A stretch of DNA of 64,000 bases, taken from NCBI RefSeq assembly GCF_014332515.1, contig NZ_VFSD01000020.1, forward strand, positions 62,001-126,000. The letters run 5' to 3'. The stretch comes from Pontibacter beigongshangensis. GTDB taxonomy: Bacteria > Bacteroidota > Bacteroidia > Cytophagales > Hymenobacteraceae. Under the pieces are notes generated by a model. The model saw only the letters and a list, made by a program, of their open reading frames with translations. It did no database searches and was not told the origin of the DNA. How positions within the stretch are numbered: position 1 is the first letter of the stretch; every line of letters starts with the position of its first letter. The position numbers and the translations under genes were made by a program. Positions 33,479 to 43,078 of the stretch are shown here, piece by piece.

Positions 33479-34577
33479 AGCGATCCTGTACATATTGTTT
33501 AAATTTTGATGCGAAAACAGCTCTGCCAAATTGTTCGGCGTGCCTTCTGATAAGGCAAGGTTCAAAGCTTTCCTGCTGCGCTTCGAACCGGTTGACACAT
33601 GCTATCAGGCTTTGGGAAGTCTGCTTCTCAAAAAAGAGCCCTGTCTGGCCATCTATTACAGTTTCGAGGGCTCCCCCCTTGCCGTAGGCCAGCACCGGGG
33701 TGCCGCAGGCCTGTGCCTCTACCGGAGTTATGCCAAAGTCCTCTTCTGCCGCAAACACAAACGCTTTAGCCCGCTGCATATGATCTCTCAGCACCTCAAA
33801 TGGCTGGTACCCCATCATCAACACATTGGGGCCTGCTTTTTTTACGATCTTTTCCCAGTCAGGGCCCTCTCCGATCACGATCAGCTTTTTGTCTGGCATC
33901 TGGCTAAAAGCCTCCACCACCAGGTCTACCTTCTTGTAAGGCACCAGCCGCGAAGCTGTCAGGTAAAAATCTTCTTTGGCTGTGTGGAGCGTGAAGTTAT
34001 CGACATCCACAGGCGGGTAAATAACAGTGGCTTTTCGGTTGTAGATTTTGGCAATGCGCTTGGCAATGTAGTTTGAGTTGGCGATAAAGAAATCCACCCG
34101 GTTGGTAGAGCTTATATCCCACATCCTGATATAGTGAATGATGAATTTTGCCACAAAACCTATTATCCCTTTTTTCAGCCCCGACTCCCGCAAATACTGG
34201 TGATAAAGGTCCCAGGCGTAGCGGATAGGGGAGTGGCAATAGCAGATATGCAGCTGGTTGGCATGGGTAAGCACTCCTTTCGCCACGGCATAGGAGGAGG
34301 AAATAACAATGTCGTACTCCGAAAGGTCGAACTGCTCGATAGCCAGGGGGAAGAAAGGCAGATAAGACCGGTATTTCCGGGCTGAAAAAGGAAGCTTCTG
34401 AACAAAGGAGGTATGGATGGTGGCATGACGAAGCCTGCTCCCCTCCAGTACCTGCTTTTCGAGCACCAGCGTATGAATGGGGCCTGGATAAATGTCGTAG
34501 ATGGCCTCCAGTACCCTTTCTGCTCCGCCCATTACCGGAATCCAGTCATGTACCAATGCTATTTTGAGATCAGTCAT
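33462..34577 (-). CDS. Glycosyltransferase family 4 protein
   Basis: A 371-residue GT-B enzyme. The start KIALVHDWIPVMGGAERVLE, the ICYCHSPIRYAWDLYHQYL segment and the nucleotide-sugar-binding part FGITPVEAQACGTPVLAYGKGG are characteristic of GT4 mannosyl- or rhamnosyl-type enzymes in O-antigen loci. It is 6 nt from the epimerase gene and overlaps the O-antigen ligase gene, so it is part of one operon. Donor and linkage unknown. Confidence 0.88.
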   Translation of the reverse strand: MTDLKIALVHDWIPVMGGAERVLEAIYDIYPGPIHTLVLEKQVLEGSRLRHATIHTSFVQKLPFSARKYRSYLPFFPLAIEQFDLSEYDIVISSSYAVAKGVLTHANQLHICYCHSPIRYAWDLYHQYLRESGLKKGIIGFVAKFIIHYIRMWDISSTNRVDFFIANSNYIAKRIAKIYNRKATVIYPPVDVDNFTLHTAKEDFYLTASRLVPYKKVDLVVEAFSQMPDKKLIVIGEGPDWEKIVKKAGPNVLMMGYQPFEVLRDHMQRAKAFVFAAEEDFGITPVEAQACGTPVLAYGKGGALETVIDGQTGLFFEKQTSQSLIACVNRFEAQQESFEPCLIRRHAEQFGRAVFASKFKQYVQDRYEQTR

Positions 34578-34583
34578 TGCCTG

Positions 34584-35552
34584 CTATGCTTCAAAGTCTT
34601 CAGGAGCCACATGCTGCCAATGCTTAATGGAGCTCAAAAAATCAAAATTAAATATAAAACCCATATCTAGCAGCACCTGCGGAATAATATGTGTGGGAGT
34701 GGCTGCCTTTCTGACCCTAACCGGGTGAACTGGGCTTTTCTGACGCAGGAAAAACTGCAGAAAGGTTGCTGCTGTAACCAGAAACGGCGCAGGAATGGAT
34801 AGAATGGGCGCTTTGCTATGAAAAATATTTTTAATGATGCGGGTGATTTCCCCTACTGTTTCGGTAGGATGCTCCACATAGTTGTAGGTGATCTGCTGCT
34901 GCCTGCTGTCCAGGGCGAAATCAACACTTTCTATAAACCCATAAATGTAGGCATAGGACTTATGGATGTTTTTAGAGCCTGGAATAGCAAAATAGCCTTT
35001 CCGGATGGCTTTGATCATACGCATGATATTGCCTGGGTCGCCTGGACCATAAATAACGCCTGGCCTGCTGATCAGCAACCTCCTGTTAGCGCTGCCTGCC
35101 CGCCACTGGCTTAGCAATTCTTCGGACTTCAGCTTAGACGAACCATAGGGAGTGGTTGGGGCCAGTCTGCTGTGCTCGCTCGTAGGCGTGAGGCAGGGAC
35201 CATACACGGCAATGCTGCTGGTGAAGTAGATATGGGGGCAAGCTACCCTTGCGGCAAAATCGCAGACTGTCTCAGCTCCTTTTATATTGGTTTCGAAATA
35301 CTCTTCTGCCTCGTGCCCGGGTTCCCGGTGTATGGCCGCCAGATGAAATATCCAATCCGGACGCTTCGGCAGGTCCAGGTTTATGGGGAGCCGCACATCT
35401 GTAAGGGAGCTGGAAATATTTGGCAGGCCTTTAAGGGGCGTTTCTCTGATATCGGCAATGTGCACGTGCGAGAAGCGCCCGCTCTTAAGAAAGTGCTGTG
35501 CCAGATGAGTACCCACAAAACCTGCACCTCCAAAAATTATACACAAGGACAT
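34584..35552 (-). CDS. NAD-dependent epimerase/dehydratase family protein
   Basis: A 322-residue short-chain dehydrogenase. The Rossmann start IIFGGAGFVGTHLAQHFL is clear. The catalytic triad is visible as TSSIAVYG (Ser) and YGSSKLKSEE (Tyr-x3-Lys). Proteins of this type in O-antigen loci often reduce or epimerise nucleotide sugars such as 4-keto-6-deoxy-GlcNAc (WbpV/WbpK-like), frequently near an initiating transferase. The exact reaction is unknown. A good promoter match lies 26 bp upstream. Confidence 0.82.
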   Translation of the reverse strand: MSLCIIFGGAGFVGTHLAQHFLKSGRFSHVHIADIRETPLKGLPNISSSLTDVRLPINLDLPKRPDWIFHLAAIHREPGHEAEEYFETNIKGAETVCDFAARVACPHIYFTSSIAVYGPCLTPTSEHSRLAPTTPYGSSKLKSEELLSQWRAGSANRRLLISRPGVIYGPGDPGNIMRMIKAIRKGYFAIPGSKNIHKSYAYIYGFIESVDFALDSRQQQITYNYVEHPTETVGEITRIIKNIFHSKAPILSIPAPFLVTAATFLQFFLRQKSPVHPVRVRKAATPTHIIPQVLLDMGFIFNFDFLSSIKHWQHVAPEDFEA

Positions 35553-35577
35553 GTAGCTGCTTTTTATTTTCTGCTTT

Positions 35578-35606
35578 CAAAGATAAGCATATTTAAGTTG
35601 CCTCAA
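35578..35606 (-). promoter_or_regulatory. Bacteroidota-type promoter upstream of the epimerase operon
   Basis: On the minus strand TTG (35604-35606) is followed after 18 bp by TATCTTTG (35578-35585), fitting TTG-N17-23-TAnnTTTG. It would drive the epimerase, GT4 and O-antigen ligase genes, and perhaps the phosphotransferase. Confidence 0.65.
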
Positions 35607-35705
35607 CCAGGTAGGCCGCCAGGCAAAACGGCGTTCGCAACAAAGGGGGAGTAATGTTTTGAGTATCAGTAAGATTTACTGCACCAGGCCAGCACAAAAA
35701 CTGCA

Positions 35706-36776
35706 TCAGGCCGGCAACTGCTGCAGTATATCCAGAAGTTGCCGTGCAGATTGCCGCCAACTGTACCGACCGGCCTGCTCCAGGCCCTTAGCCCGCAGTT
35801 CCTCCTGCAGTGGTTGGCTAGCCAGCAACTGGTTTAGCCTGGCTGTGATATCAGTTTCCTGGTACGGGTCCACAAAAAGGGCTGCCTTGCCGCACACCTC
35901 CTCTATGGGACCTATTGCTGAGGTGATCACCGGGCACCCAAGCGCCATGGCCTCGATATTCGGGATGCCAAAACCCTCGTAAAGTGAGGGGTAGATAAAG
36001 GCGGTGGCATGCCGGTAGAGCCTGTGCAGCTCCTCATCCGGCACGTAGCCTATGGCCTGCGCCTGTGGCGTTTCTTTTAACAGCCGCTGCAGCTCCTGGT
36101 CTGCAAACACCTTGCTGGAGCCACCTATAATCAGCAGTTTGACTTCCTTGTCCTGTATGGCTCCAAACGCCTTGAGCAGGCGAACAAAGTTTTTGCGGGG
36201 ATCTAAAGAGGAAACAGCCAGCACATACCGGGCAGGTAAATCGTTTTTCTCACTTTTGGAGTTGGCAGGAGCGGAGCTGAAGGAGACTGCATTATAGATG
36301 ACCTCCACTTTTGTTGCCGGCACGTTCAGGATCTGAGTTATATCGGCCTTCATATGCTGCGTCACGGTTATAATCTTGAGGGAATTGCGCGCAATGTGTG
36401 GTATCAGGAAGTTATAATATAGGTAAAACGGCTTCGAAAACCAACCCGGATTTACTTTAAAGGCCAGGTCGTGGATCGTGACTACTTTGTTCGGGTAAAG
36501 GAGTGGTGCTGTATTGGCCAGGTTCAGCAGCAGCGGGTTGCCCTGTTTTTTCAGAAACAGGGGCAGCTCAAACTGCTCCCACAGGTGCCCATTCATTTTG
36601 CCGAACGTTACAACCCCTAGTTCTGCTGCCACTTCCTTGTGCAGAATATGTGGAGGCGCCACAAACACCGTCTCCGGCAATAGCTTTTTGATCTGGCGGC
36701 TTAGTTCTATGCCAAACCGTTGCACACCTGTTACAGGCTGCGTGAGGAAGCGGGCGTTTATGCAGAGGCTATTCAC
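35706..36776 (-). CDS. Glycosyltransferase family 4 protein
   Basis: A 356-residue GT-B enzyme with the segments RYVLAVSSLDPRKNFVRLLK and LYEGFGIPNIEAMALGCPVI, typical of GT4 mannosyltransferases. The start codon is GTG 36776, overlapping the end of the O-antigen polymerase-like gene by 8 nt, so the two are translationally coupled. The specific donor is unknown. Confidence 0.88.
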   Translation of the reverse strand: MNSLCINARFLTQPVTGVQRFGIELSRQIKKLLPETVFVAPPHILHKEVAAELGVVTFGKMNGHLWEQFELPLFLKKQGNPLLLNLANTAPLLYPNKVVTIHDLAFKVNPGWFSKPFYLYYNFLIPHIARNSLKIITVTQHMKADITQILNVPATKVEVIYNAVSFSSAPANSKSEKNDLPARYVLAVSSLDPRKNFVRLLKAFGAIQDKEVKLLIIGGSSKVFADQELQRLLKETPQAQAIGYVPDEELHRLYRHATAFIYPSLYEGFGIPNIEAMALGCPVITSAIGPIEEVCGKAALFVDPYQETDITARLNQLLASQPLQEELRAKGLEQAGRYSWRQSARQLLDILQQLPA

Positions 36777-38064
36777 TTGTTTCTAGAGATGCAGTAGAAC
36801 GGCTTGGCTTACTGGAATCTAAGGAGGCGATCAGTCCAAAATAAAACCAAATAAATAAGAGCGTGAAAGTAGGGAAGGCAATGAAGCAGATGAGCATGGC
36901 GATAAGGCCATTCCGCAATACCCGTGACTTATCTATAGTTGATTTTCTGAAAAGGCAATAAAGGAAAATAAGGAAAAGAAACAAGCCTGTATACCCAACC
37001 TCTGAAAGGATTTCCATATAGATGTTATTCGGGATGACTTTAAAATTCATGAATCTGAAACGTGGGTCTGCTAAATATTCAATATAATGCAAGGCATAAT
37101 TGGATATACCCACTCCAATGAATGGGTTTGCATTACCTACATTAAGTGCGGTAAGTGTCGAATTTGTCCTGTCAGCCTTAGAGAAAGTTGCATGAGTAAT
37201 TTTTGAGGTGTCGCTAAAAAGTTTGTCTACTATAATAAACCTGAATCCTTCTATCTGGAAAAGGAGGACAAGCACAATGCCAGCCACCGCCGCTACAACC
37301 AGAAAGCGGTGAAAATTCTTTGTGTTGAAGTAAGCATGGAAATAGTGGAGCGACAGAAAAATTCCCAAGCCGACAATAGATGTTGTGGAAGAAGTGGTTA
37401 TGATAGTAATAAAGAAAAGTATTGCAAACTTGTTCTTCTTTACATACATGGCCACTATGCCTGAAACGAGTAGAAACAGCCCCATATAGTTGCCTTCTTT
37501 AAAGGTGCCGCATCTGACCAGGGTCTTCCCAAATACGTACATCGTTTGTGGTTCTTCATCCATTCCGGGGAGTAACAGGTAGGGGACACCGATCAGGCTA
37601 CTGATAAAGAGATACCAACTATAAAGGGCTGCTATGGCGGCACCATAGAGAAATAAGCTTAAGTATTTGTAAGGCCGATCATGTAAGGCGTTAGCTGAAA
37701 CTATATAGGCAAGGTAGGCCAGAATCAAATAAGCCAGCTTCATGATACTATCAAACTTATACCCAAACCTGCTTTCATATTCGTGAAAGGAATAAGGGTA
37801 TTCCCAAAACAGGTTTACGGTAGTTGATAGTACGGTGAACAGGATGAAAGCCAGCAGGGCAATCTGGTAAGGATGTCGTAAACCCAAAATCCTGATCTTC
37901 TGATGGATCAGGATCAACAAAAAAATTAAGCCCAGCGCTATTTCCGAGATCTTTAAAGGGAACGCAATCTGTATGGTGAGCGCATAACTGTAAGCTAAAA
38001 AGAAAAAGAAGAATGCTATTACTGTATTATCGTATAGTTTAAACTTTAAAGAAGGTCTGTCCAT
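36769..38064 (-). CDS. O-antigen polymerase-like membrane protein (Wzy type)
   Basis: A 431-residue protein from ATG 38064 with about ten hydrophobic segments and a periplasmic loop near GVGISNYALHYIEYLADPRF. It is weakly related to the O-antigen ligase/polymerase family, as is common for Wzy proteins. The longer frame starts with TTG at 38121 and adds 19 residues that look unnatural. It is the likely repeat-unit polymerase of the locus. Its codon use is more AT-rich than the housekeeping genes nearby, as in many O-antigen genes. Confidence 0.72.
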   Translation of the reverse strand: MDRPSLKFKLYDNTVIAFFFFFLAYSYALTIQIAFPLKISEIALGLIFLLILIHQKIRILGLRHPYQIALLAFILFTVLSTTVNLFWEYPYSFHEYESRFGYKFDSIMKLAYLILAYLAYIVSANALHDRPYKYLSLFLYGAAIAALYSWYLFISSLIGVPYLLLPGMDEEPQTMYVFGKTLVRCGTFKEGNYMGLFLLVSGIVAMYVKKNKFAILFFITIITTSSTTSIVGLGIFLSLHYFHAYFNTKNFHRFLVVAAVAGIVLVLLFQIEGFRFIIVDKLFSDTSKITHATFSKADRTNSTLTALNVGNANPFIGVGISNYALHYIEYLADPRFRFMNFKVIPNNIYMEILSEVGYTGLFLFLIFLYCLFRKSTIDKSRVLRNGLIAMLICFIAFPTFTLLFIWFYFGLIASLDSSKPSRSTASLETSE

Positions 38065-38183
38065 AGAACAATTTGCATAATAGTGTATTTGGTACAGAAA
38101 GAAGGTGTCTTCCAGCTCCAACTTATGTGGAAAGGGGCCAGACCACTACTTTTACAGGTGCCAATGGCTATTGGTAAGTTGGT

Positions 38184-38222
38184 GCAGCAACTCTCTGGAA
38201 GGGCATTTTCATTAGAATAATT
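38184..38222 (-). repeat. Interspersed repeat copy 13
   Basis: In reverse orientation it reads GCAGCAACTCTCTGGAAGGG, then CATTTTCATTAGAATAATT. The palindrome half is degraded to CTGGAAGG. Confidence 0.83.
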
Positions 38223-38313
38223 TCTGCCGGCTCACTTGAAGCCTCTTCCCTTCGGGAAATAGGGCTTCCTTTTCTTTCAGGATGCCTAATGTGTACTTTG
38301 AGTAAGGTCGGCT

Positions 38314-39456
38314 TCATATTCTGGCTGGCATCATGCCATTCTTGACGTAAGCTAGCATACTCGCCACTACAGCTCGCTTGTTATACTGCTTTACTCTTTC
38401 TAAGCCAGCCTGCGCGTACATTGCTCGGTTTTGGTTTACCCGTTCGATGGTTTTTAGCCAGTCATCTTTACCCCATCCTTTTACTGTTTCTCCAACTCCC
38501 TCCACAACCTCAATCATAGCGGAGTTGTGGGGAGATATCACCGGACAGCCGCATGCCATGGCTTCCAGTTGAGGCATGCCAAATCCTTCGTTCTTAGAAG
38601 TGGATAGATATAAAGCTGCCATGTTGTAGATCTTAACCAACTCTTCTGTCGGCACAAATCCTCCAAACCTGACGCTATCAGCGAGTTGTTCCAGGAGTGC
38701 AGGATCGGTACCGGTCTGGTGGCTACCCCAACCTTTTGCACCTATTATGAGCAACCGATACCCCTTGGATACTAAGGTTGGCATTAATGACAGCAAAAAC
38801 GACAGGTTTTTCCGTGGCTCCAGAGTGCCGACGAACAAGATAGTTTTATCAGTGATTGCATACTTTTGTTTTAACGATCGTACTTCCGTCTCCTGGAGTT
38901 CAAGCGGTCTGAAAATATCGGTATTGATAAAAAAGCCGGTATAAACTCTTTCAGGACGCCATTCCGGGAAAAATTGTTCTAGACTTTGCTGGGTATAGGC
39001 CGAGTTTGTCCAAATCATGTCTGCAGATCTTATGGAATAGTCATGCAAGAGCCTGAAAAAAAGTTTGTTGCCGAAGGACATGGTTGACGGGAATACCTTA
39101 TATACCATGTCGTGGACTGTAACCAGCTTTTTCATATGCCGGGGAAGCCCTGGGGGGAGTAAGAAAGCGGGCCCCCAAAACAAATCTGCTTTTACTTCCC
39201 TCACAACCTGGCCCGCCTTAAGAAGGTACCAAAGGCTGGAAACGCTTCTGAAGATAGGCAGTGGCCGGACTATTACATGAACATTCTGGAACTTGTGCAG
39301 GTTATTCTCCAATTCCGCATTAAAAGGCTCATTGGTCAGCAGATAAAATGACCAGCCAGGTTCCTGACCAGCCATTTCGTTTATAGCTGTTACTAAGAAA
39401 TTAGGAATCCCTGAAGATGATTTTCGCAGGGATCTGCAATCAATGGCAACTTTCAT
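38314..39456 (-). CDS. Glycosyltransferase family 4 protein
   Basis: A 380-residue GT-B enzyme (KVAIDCRSLRKSSSGIPNFL, TILFVGTLEPRKNLSFLLSL, NEGFGMPQLEAMACGCPVI), similar to GT4 mannosyltransferases. I chose ATG 39456 because the longer frame begins with GTG 39483, which overlaps a promoter -7 box. It is separated from the polymerase gene by a spacer with repeat copy 13. Donor unknown. Confidence 0.87.
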   Translation of the reverse strand: MKVAIDCRSLRKSSSGIPNFLVTAINEMAGQEPGWSFYLLTNEPFNAELENNLHKFQNVHVIVRPLPIFRSVSSLWYLLKAGQVVREVKADLFWGPAFLLPPGLPRHMKKLVTVHDMVYKVFPSTMSFGNKLFFRLLHDYSIRSADMIWTNSAYTQQSLEQFFPEWRPERVYTGFFINTDIFRPLELQETEVRSLKQKYAITDKTILFVGTLEPRKNLSFLLSLMPTLVSKGYRLLIIGAKGWGSHQTGTDPALLEQLADSVRFGGFVPTEELVKIYNMAALYLSTSKNEGFGMPQLEAMACGCPVISPHNSAMIEVVEGVGETVKGWGKDDWLKTIERVNQNRAMYAQAGLERVKQYNKRAVVASMLAYVKNGMMPARI

Positions 39457-39482
39457 GAGGGGAATAAAAGGATGCTTCGGCA

Positions 39483-39490
39483 CAAAGATA
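39483..39490 (-). promoter_or_regulatory. Candidate -7 box of the GT4 gene at 38314
   Basis: On the minus strand TATCTTTG matches TAnnTTTG and lies 26 bp before ATG 39456. This helps decide that start. No clear -33 TTG is seen. Confidence 0.5.
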
Positions 39491-39611
39491 CAGGATATGC
39501 CTCTTTTAAACGAGATTTTTGGTGAAAGTCCCTTATCAATGCTTCTTGCCTGCTGTTTTAAGTTTTGCCACCGCCTACTTTTGTAGTTTTGTAGGAGCTT
39601 GTGCCTCCTCT

Positions 39612-40325
39612 TTATTTCGTGGTAACGGTAAGCAGGTTGCTCGTATAGATCCCGCCACTTGCAGACCCATTAGCGATAAGCAAAAATGCTTTGATCGCTG
39701 GACTTAGAAAATACCGCCAAAGAAGGGACCTTAGCAAACTGCTGGCGTTTTTAGCAATCGGGTTAAGTGCATAATGAGTTGTTTTGGTAAATCCGGCCAT
39801 GCGCAAGAGTTGCGACATACTGTCAGCAGAAAATGACCTTATATGGGTAATGTCGCCGTTAAAAGACGGGCGGAGAGGAGCAAAACTGTTCGGCACGTGT
39901 ATAATAAACTTGCCACCCTCATGGAGGCTTCGGTGTATCTTTTTAAGCAGGGTTACCGCATATGCAATTTCCAAGTGCTCCAGCACATCCATCAAAAGGA
40001 TGACGTCATATTTTTTATCCTGGTCTAAGAATTCCGATGCGTCAGCCAAAAATACATTTTTCAGACCCATCTTTTCTCTGGCGTAAGTAACCTGCTCCTG
40101 GCTAATATCTATTCCTACTATGTTCTGATAGCCCAAGTCGGTTATTGCTTTGTTGTACCTTCCATAGCCGCACCCGATTTCGAGTATCTTAATTTCCTTG
40201 TTTTCGGGAAAGTGTGGCAGAATGTGGTGCTTGAAATATATGATGCTGTTTTGGGTAAACTTGGCTTCATCTACATTGAACAGAACTGATGTAGTCGTGT
40301 AGTTCTCATATAAATCTACTTTCAT
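39612..40325 (-). CDS. Class I SAM-dependent methyltransferase
   Basis: A 237-residue protein with SAM motif ILEIGCGYG (47-55) and the following VGIDISQEQV, then LLMDVLEHL, as in Ubi/Coq-like and glycan-locus methyltransferases. In this setting it probably methylates a sugar of the surface polysaccharide, which is inference. It stands 155 bp upstream of the GT4 gene and is preceded by a long AT-rich gap. Confidence 0.82.
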   Translation of the reverse strand: MKVDLYENYTTTSVLFNVDEAKFTQNSIIYFKHHILPHFPENKEIKILEIGCGYGRYNKAITDLGYQNIVGIDISQEQVTYAREKMGLKNVFLADASEFLDQDKKYDVILLMDVLEHLEIAYAVTLLKKIHRSLHEGGKFIIHVPNSFAPLRPSFNGDITHIRSFSADSMSQLLRMAGFTKTTHYALNPIAKNASSLLRSLLWRYFLSPAIKAFLLIANGSASGGIYTSNLLTVTTK

Positions 40326-41068
40326 GGAGCAACGCTGTTAGCTGGTTTAATGGTGTTCAAAAAAATGAAGTAATGCAAATGCTGTTTTTATTTTGCCATT
40401 TAACTAGAACATAGTTAAAGTAAAAATTGTTGCTTGTTGTTTTACCGAAAGCTTTTGCTATACAAATGCAAAACGCTCCCTTTGTTTGGCATGGCAAATT
40501 GAACAACATACTTTTAGCGCCTGGATGTACGATTGCCAGGCAATTTGCCAGAACGAGCGACCGATGTCAAAACTCTCCACTGATTATCGTTCTGGTTTAA
40601 GAATAGTCAACCTGTTTCTACTAACTGTTTGTCCCTGGCCTCACCGCCTATGAAACACTTATACTTGTCTTTCTCTTCTTTTTAGGCAACACCGTCAGGA
40701 TGTGTCGCGCCAGTTAATTATTGAGCAGTAGTTAATTAAAATCGCTCTACTGATACTTTGAATAACTATTTGGTTTGCAAAAGTATGAAATTAGTCGATT
40801 TGCTTTGGCTGAAGACAAAGTTTTTTACTTGCAACCTGCACTCTGGCTCCTGGTCATAGCAATTCTCTCTTCAGGAGGTGTTCAAGCAAACAGCCTTCCA
40901 CCTAACGTGGCTCCGGCTAACTGTAGTATTAGTTGGTTAGCCTGCTGCTGATTTGGTTTTCCAGGTAATGCCGATTAAGCGGCCTAGAGCTAATTATTCT
41001 AATGAAAAAGCCCTTTGGGACCAATTTGGCCTTAGAAGTTGACATGGCAGTTACAAAGAGCTAGGACT
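40326..41068. other. Long gene-free AT-rich stretch with one repeat copy
   Basis: These 743 bp lie between the methyltransferase and the flippase genes. No open frame here resembles a gene. Repeat copy 14 is near the flippase end. The stretch may hold the methyltransferase promoter and the remnant of a lost glycan gene. Confidence 0.55.
40992..41020 (+). repeat. Interspersed repeat copy 14
   Basis: It reads AATTATTCTAATGAAAAAG, then CCCTTTGGGA. The palindrome is altered and the triplet tail is absent, so it is a degraded copy. Confidence 0.75.
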
Positions 41069-42424
41069 TTATTTATCTGGCCGGGTTATGTAGTTATAGA
41101 CCGCATAGATACCTGCAACCTTTAGCAAGGCTATGGTCTGCATCCTGAACATAGGGTAGGTCTTTTTAGTGAAAAGATTGAAGAAGTAGGAGGATACAAA
41201 TTGTGCCACAAGTGTAGAGATGGCAGCACCTAATCCACCGTAGAATGGTATTAGCAAATAATTCAATACTAAGTTGATGACCGCCCCTGCAAGCGTTTTG
41301 TAAAGCATGAATTTTTGCATATTATTGGTTATAAACCAATTAGTGGAGGCAAAACTCATAAATACGAAAATGCTCGTCCAGGTGTGTATTACCAGAATAG
41401 GAGCCGCCGGCGCATAAGCCGAGTCGTATAAGAAGTTAATGATAAATTCGGAAGATAAAGAAATAAGAATGGCTGTTGCAATACCGAGAGTGGCTGTGAT
41501 GTCCAGCGACCGTTGTACTTGTTTGTGAAAGTTCCTAATAGATTCTTTTTTAGCCCTAATAATAGAAGGCAATAGTGAATTGCTAATAATAAGTGGAATA
41601 AACCACCAGACCTCTGATAATCTTACTGCTGCAGCATATATTCCTACAGCCTTGTCTCCAACCATCTGGCCCAGCATAATTTGGTCTAACCGCATATAAA
41701 TCAGGATCACCATGCCTGCAATAGTTAGTGGCAGGTTGTTTTTGAGCAGGTATGCAATAATGTCCTTGTCTATTTTCCAGGATATGAGAGAGTTCACTTT
41801 GGAAGTATACATACCTGCCAGGAACACAGCGGTGAGAGCCAGTTCCAACAAATTTACCAGCACAAAGTGGATTAGCTCGCCATTGTTCAGGAGTAGGATC
41901 ACTTTCAGGATGGCGCCGATCAGAAAGGCGGCGTTGCGGGCAATTACTGTGAACCTGGACTTTAACTGCGATTGAAAGTAAAAGTCCACAACATCCAGCG
42001 ATTGAAAAATAAAGCCGGAAGCTATTAACGACACCAGGATGAGTGTGTACTCCTCATTCGGCCTTACCAGCAGGATGGAACCTGCCGCCAATAGTACGCC
42101 AGCAAGCCCTCCCCAGAACTTTAGGAAAAACGCAGCACCTAATATGCTATTACTCTTTCCGCTATCCTGAACAAGCTCTTTTATAACAACGCTATCCAGC
42201 CCCAACGTCGAAAAGATGCTGAAAAGCGCAACAAAGGCTATTGTGTAGTTCCAAAGGCCAAACTCTTCTGGTCCCAGATACTTCGCAATCCAGACCATCA
42301 GTGCAAAGGTTAATCCGGCACGTAATACTTTATCGATAACAAGCCAGATGATATTCTTTACCACAGCGGCTTGCCTGAGCCTGGTAGTTATAGTGGAAAG
42401 TAAGGTGAAGTATTTTGTATACAC
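41069..42424 (-). CDS. Oligosaccharide flippase family protein (Wzx)
   Basis: A 451-residue membrane protein with about twelve hydrophobic segments. The N-terminal KNIIWLVIDKVLRAGLTFAL and AKYLGPEEFGLWNYTIAFVA segments are typical of the RfbX/Wzx polysaccharide flippases. It is expected to flip the undecaprenyl-linked repeat unit. The start appears to be GTG 42424. It is the second flippase in the window, consistent with two separate glycan systems. Confidence 0.88.
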   Translation of the reverse strand: MYTKYFTLLSTITTRLRQAAVVKNIIWLVIDKVLRAGLTFALMVWIAKYLGPEEFGLWNYTIAFVALFSIFSTLGLDSVVIKELVQDSGKSNSILGAAFFLKFWGGLAGVLLAAGSILLVRPNEEYTLILVSLIASGFIFQSLDVVDFYFQSQLKSRFTVIARNAAFLIGAILKVILLLNNGELIHFVLVNLLELALTAVFLAGMYTSKVNSLISWKIDKDIIAYLLKNNLPLTIAGMVILIYMRLDQIMLGQMVGDKAVGIYAAAVRLSEVWWFIPLIISNSLLPSIIRAKKESIRNFHKQVQRSLDITATLGIATAILISLSSEFIINFLYDSAYAPAAPILVIHTWTSIFVFMSFASTNWFITNNMQKFMLYKTLAGAVINLVLNYLLIPFYGGLGAAISTLVAQFVSSYFFNLFTKKTYPMFRMQTIALLKVAGIYAVYNYITRPDK

Positions 42425-43078
42425 TATGTATAAAATTGAGAATTAAAGAGCAACCAACCTTTAGATTGCCAATCTTCAGGCCATAAATAGTTGATGTCCT
42501 TTCACTTAACCCACAGCTCTGATAAAGCTTAGGAAAGGCCCATTTCAAAATCCGAGGCTGTTGACATGAGGTACTAACTTAAAGAAGCATGTCAGTTTGT
42601 ACAAAACAGAACGTACTTCCTCAAGCAATTCCTTCCTAAAACCCTCAAAGATGAGACAAAATAAGGAAGGGTGGAAGAAAACACGCAATTTAATGCGGTC
42701 CTGTGCATACTGGAATCTGATTTTATTAAAATTACAAGAGTCAGCGCCAAAAATTGATAACGAAGCCCATACAAGTAAATCATCCTGGTAATTAATTCGT
42801 TACTTGCCATTACTAGCCTGTTTAATAATAATCCTGTACCCTGAAAAAAGCCCAGGTGTGAACTTTTTATGTCTCTTAGCTTGACTTAGAGACCCAAAAG
42901 CTGTTTCAATGGAATTTTTGCCGAACACTATTCACTTACAAACAGATCAAAAAAAAAGACTCTACCTATGAGAAAGTAGTATCGGTGAAAGGTTATTGTT
43001 GTGTCTATATCCATACTTATTGTAGTTTTGTATCAGTAAGACTACGGTTGTAAAGGGAAATTTTATTAAACGGTTACT
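42425..43078. other. Divergent intergenic region between flippase and Wzz-like gene
   Basis: These 654 AT-rich bases separate two divergent glycan genes. Two overlapping short frames on opposite strands (about 42590-42810) do not look like proteins. The only supported element is the promoter of the Wzz-like gene at 42999-43030. Confidence 0.55.
42999..43030 (+). promoter_or_regulatory. Bacteroidota-type promoter of the Wzz-like gene
   Basis: TTG (42999-43001), then 21 bp, then TAGTTTTG (43023-43030), fitting TTG-N17-23-TAnnTTTG. The start codon is 48 bp downstream. Confidence 0.7.

Noticed and set aside
42590-42810. Two overlapping 64- and 72-residue frames between flippase and Wzz-like genes
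   Set aside because: They lie on opposite strands of the same AT-rich DNA and neither shows a signal, domain or good start context.
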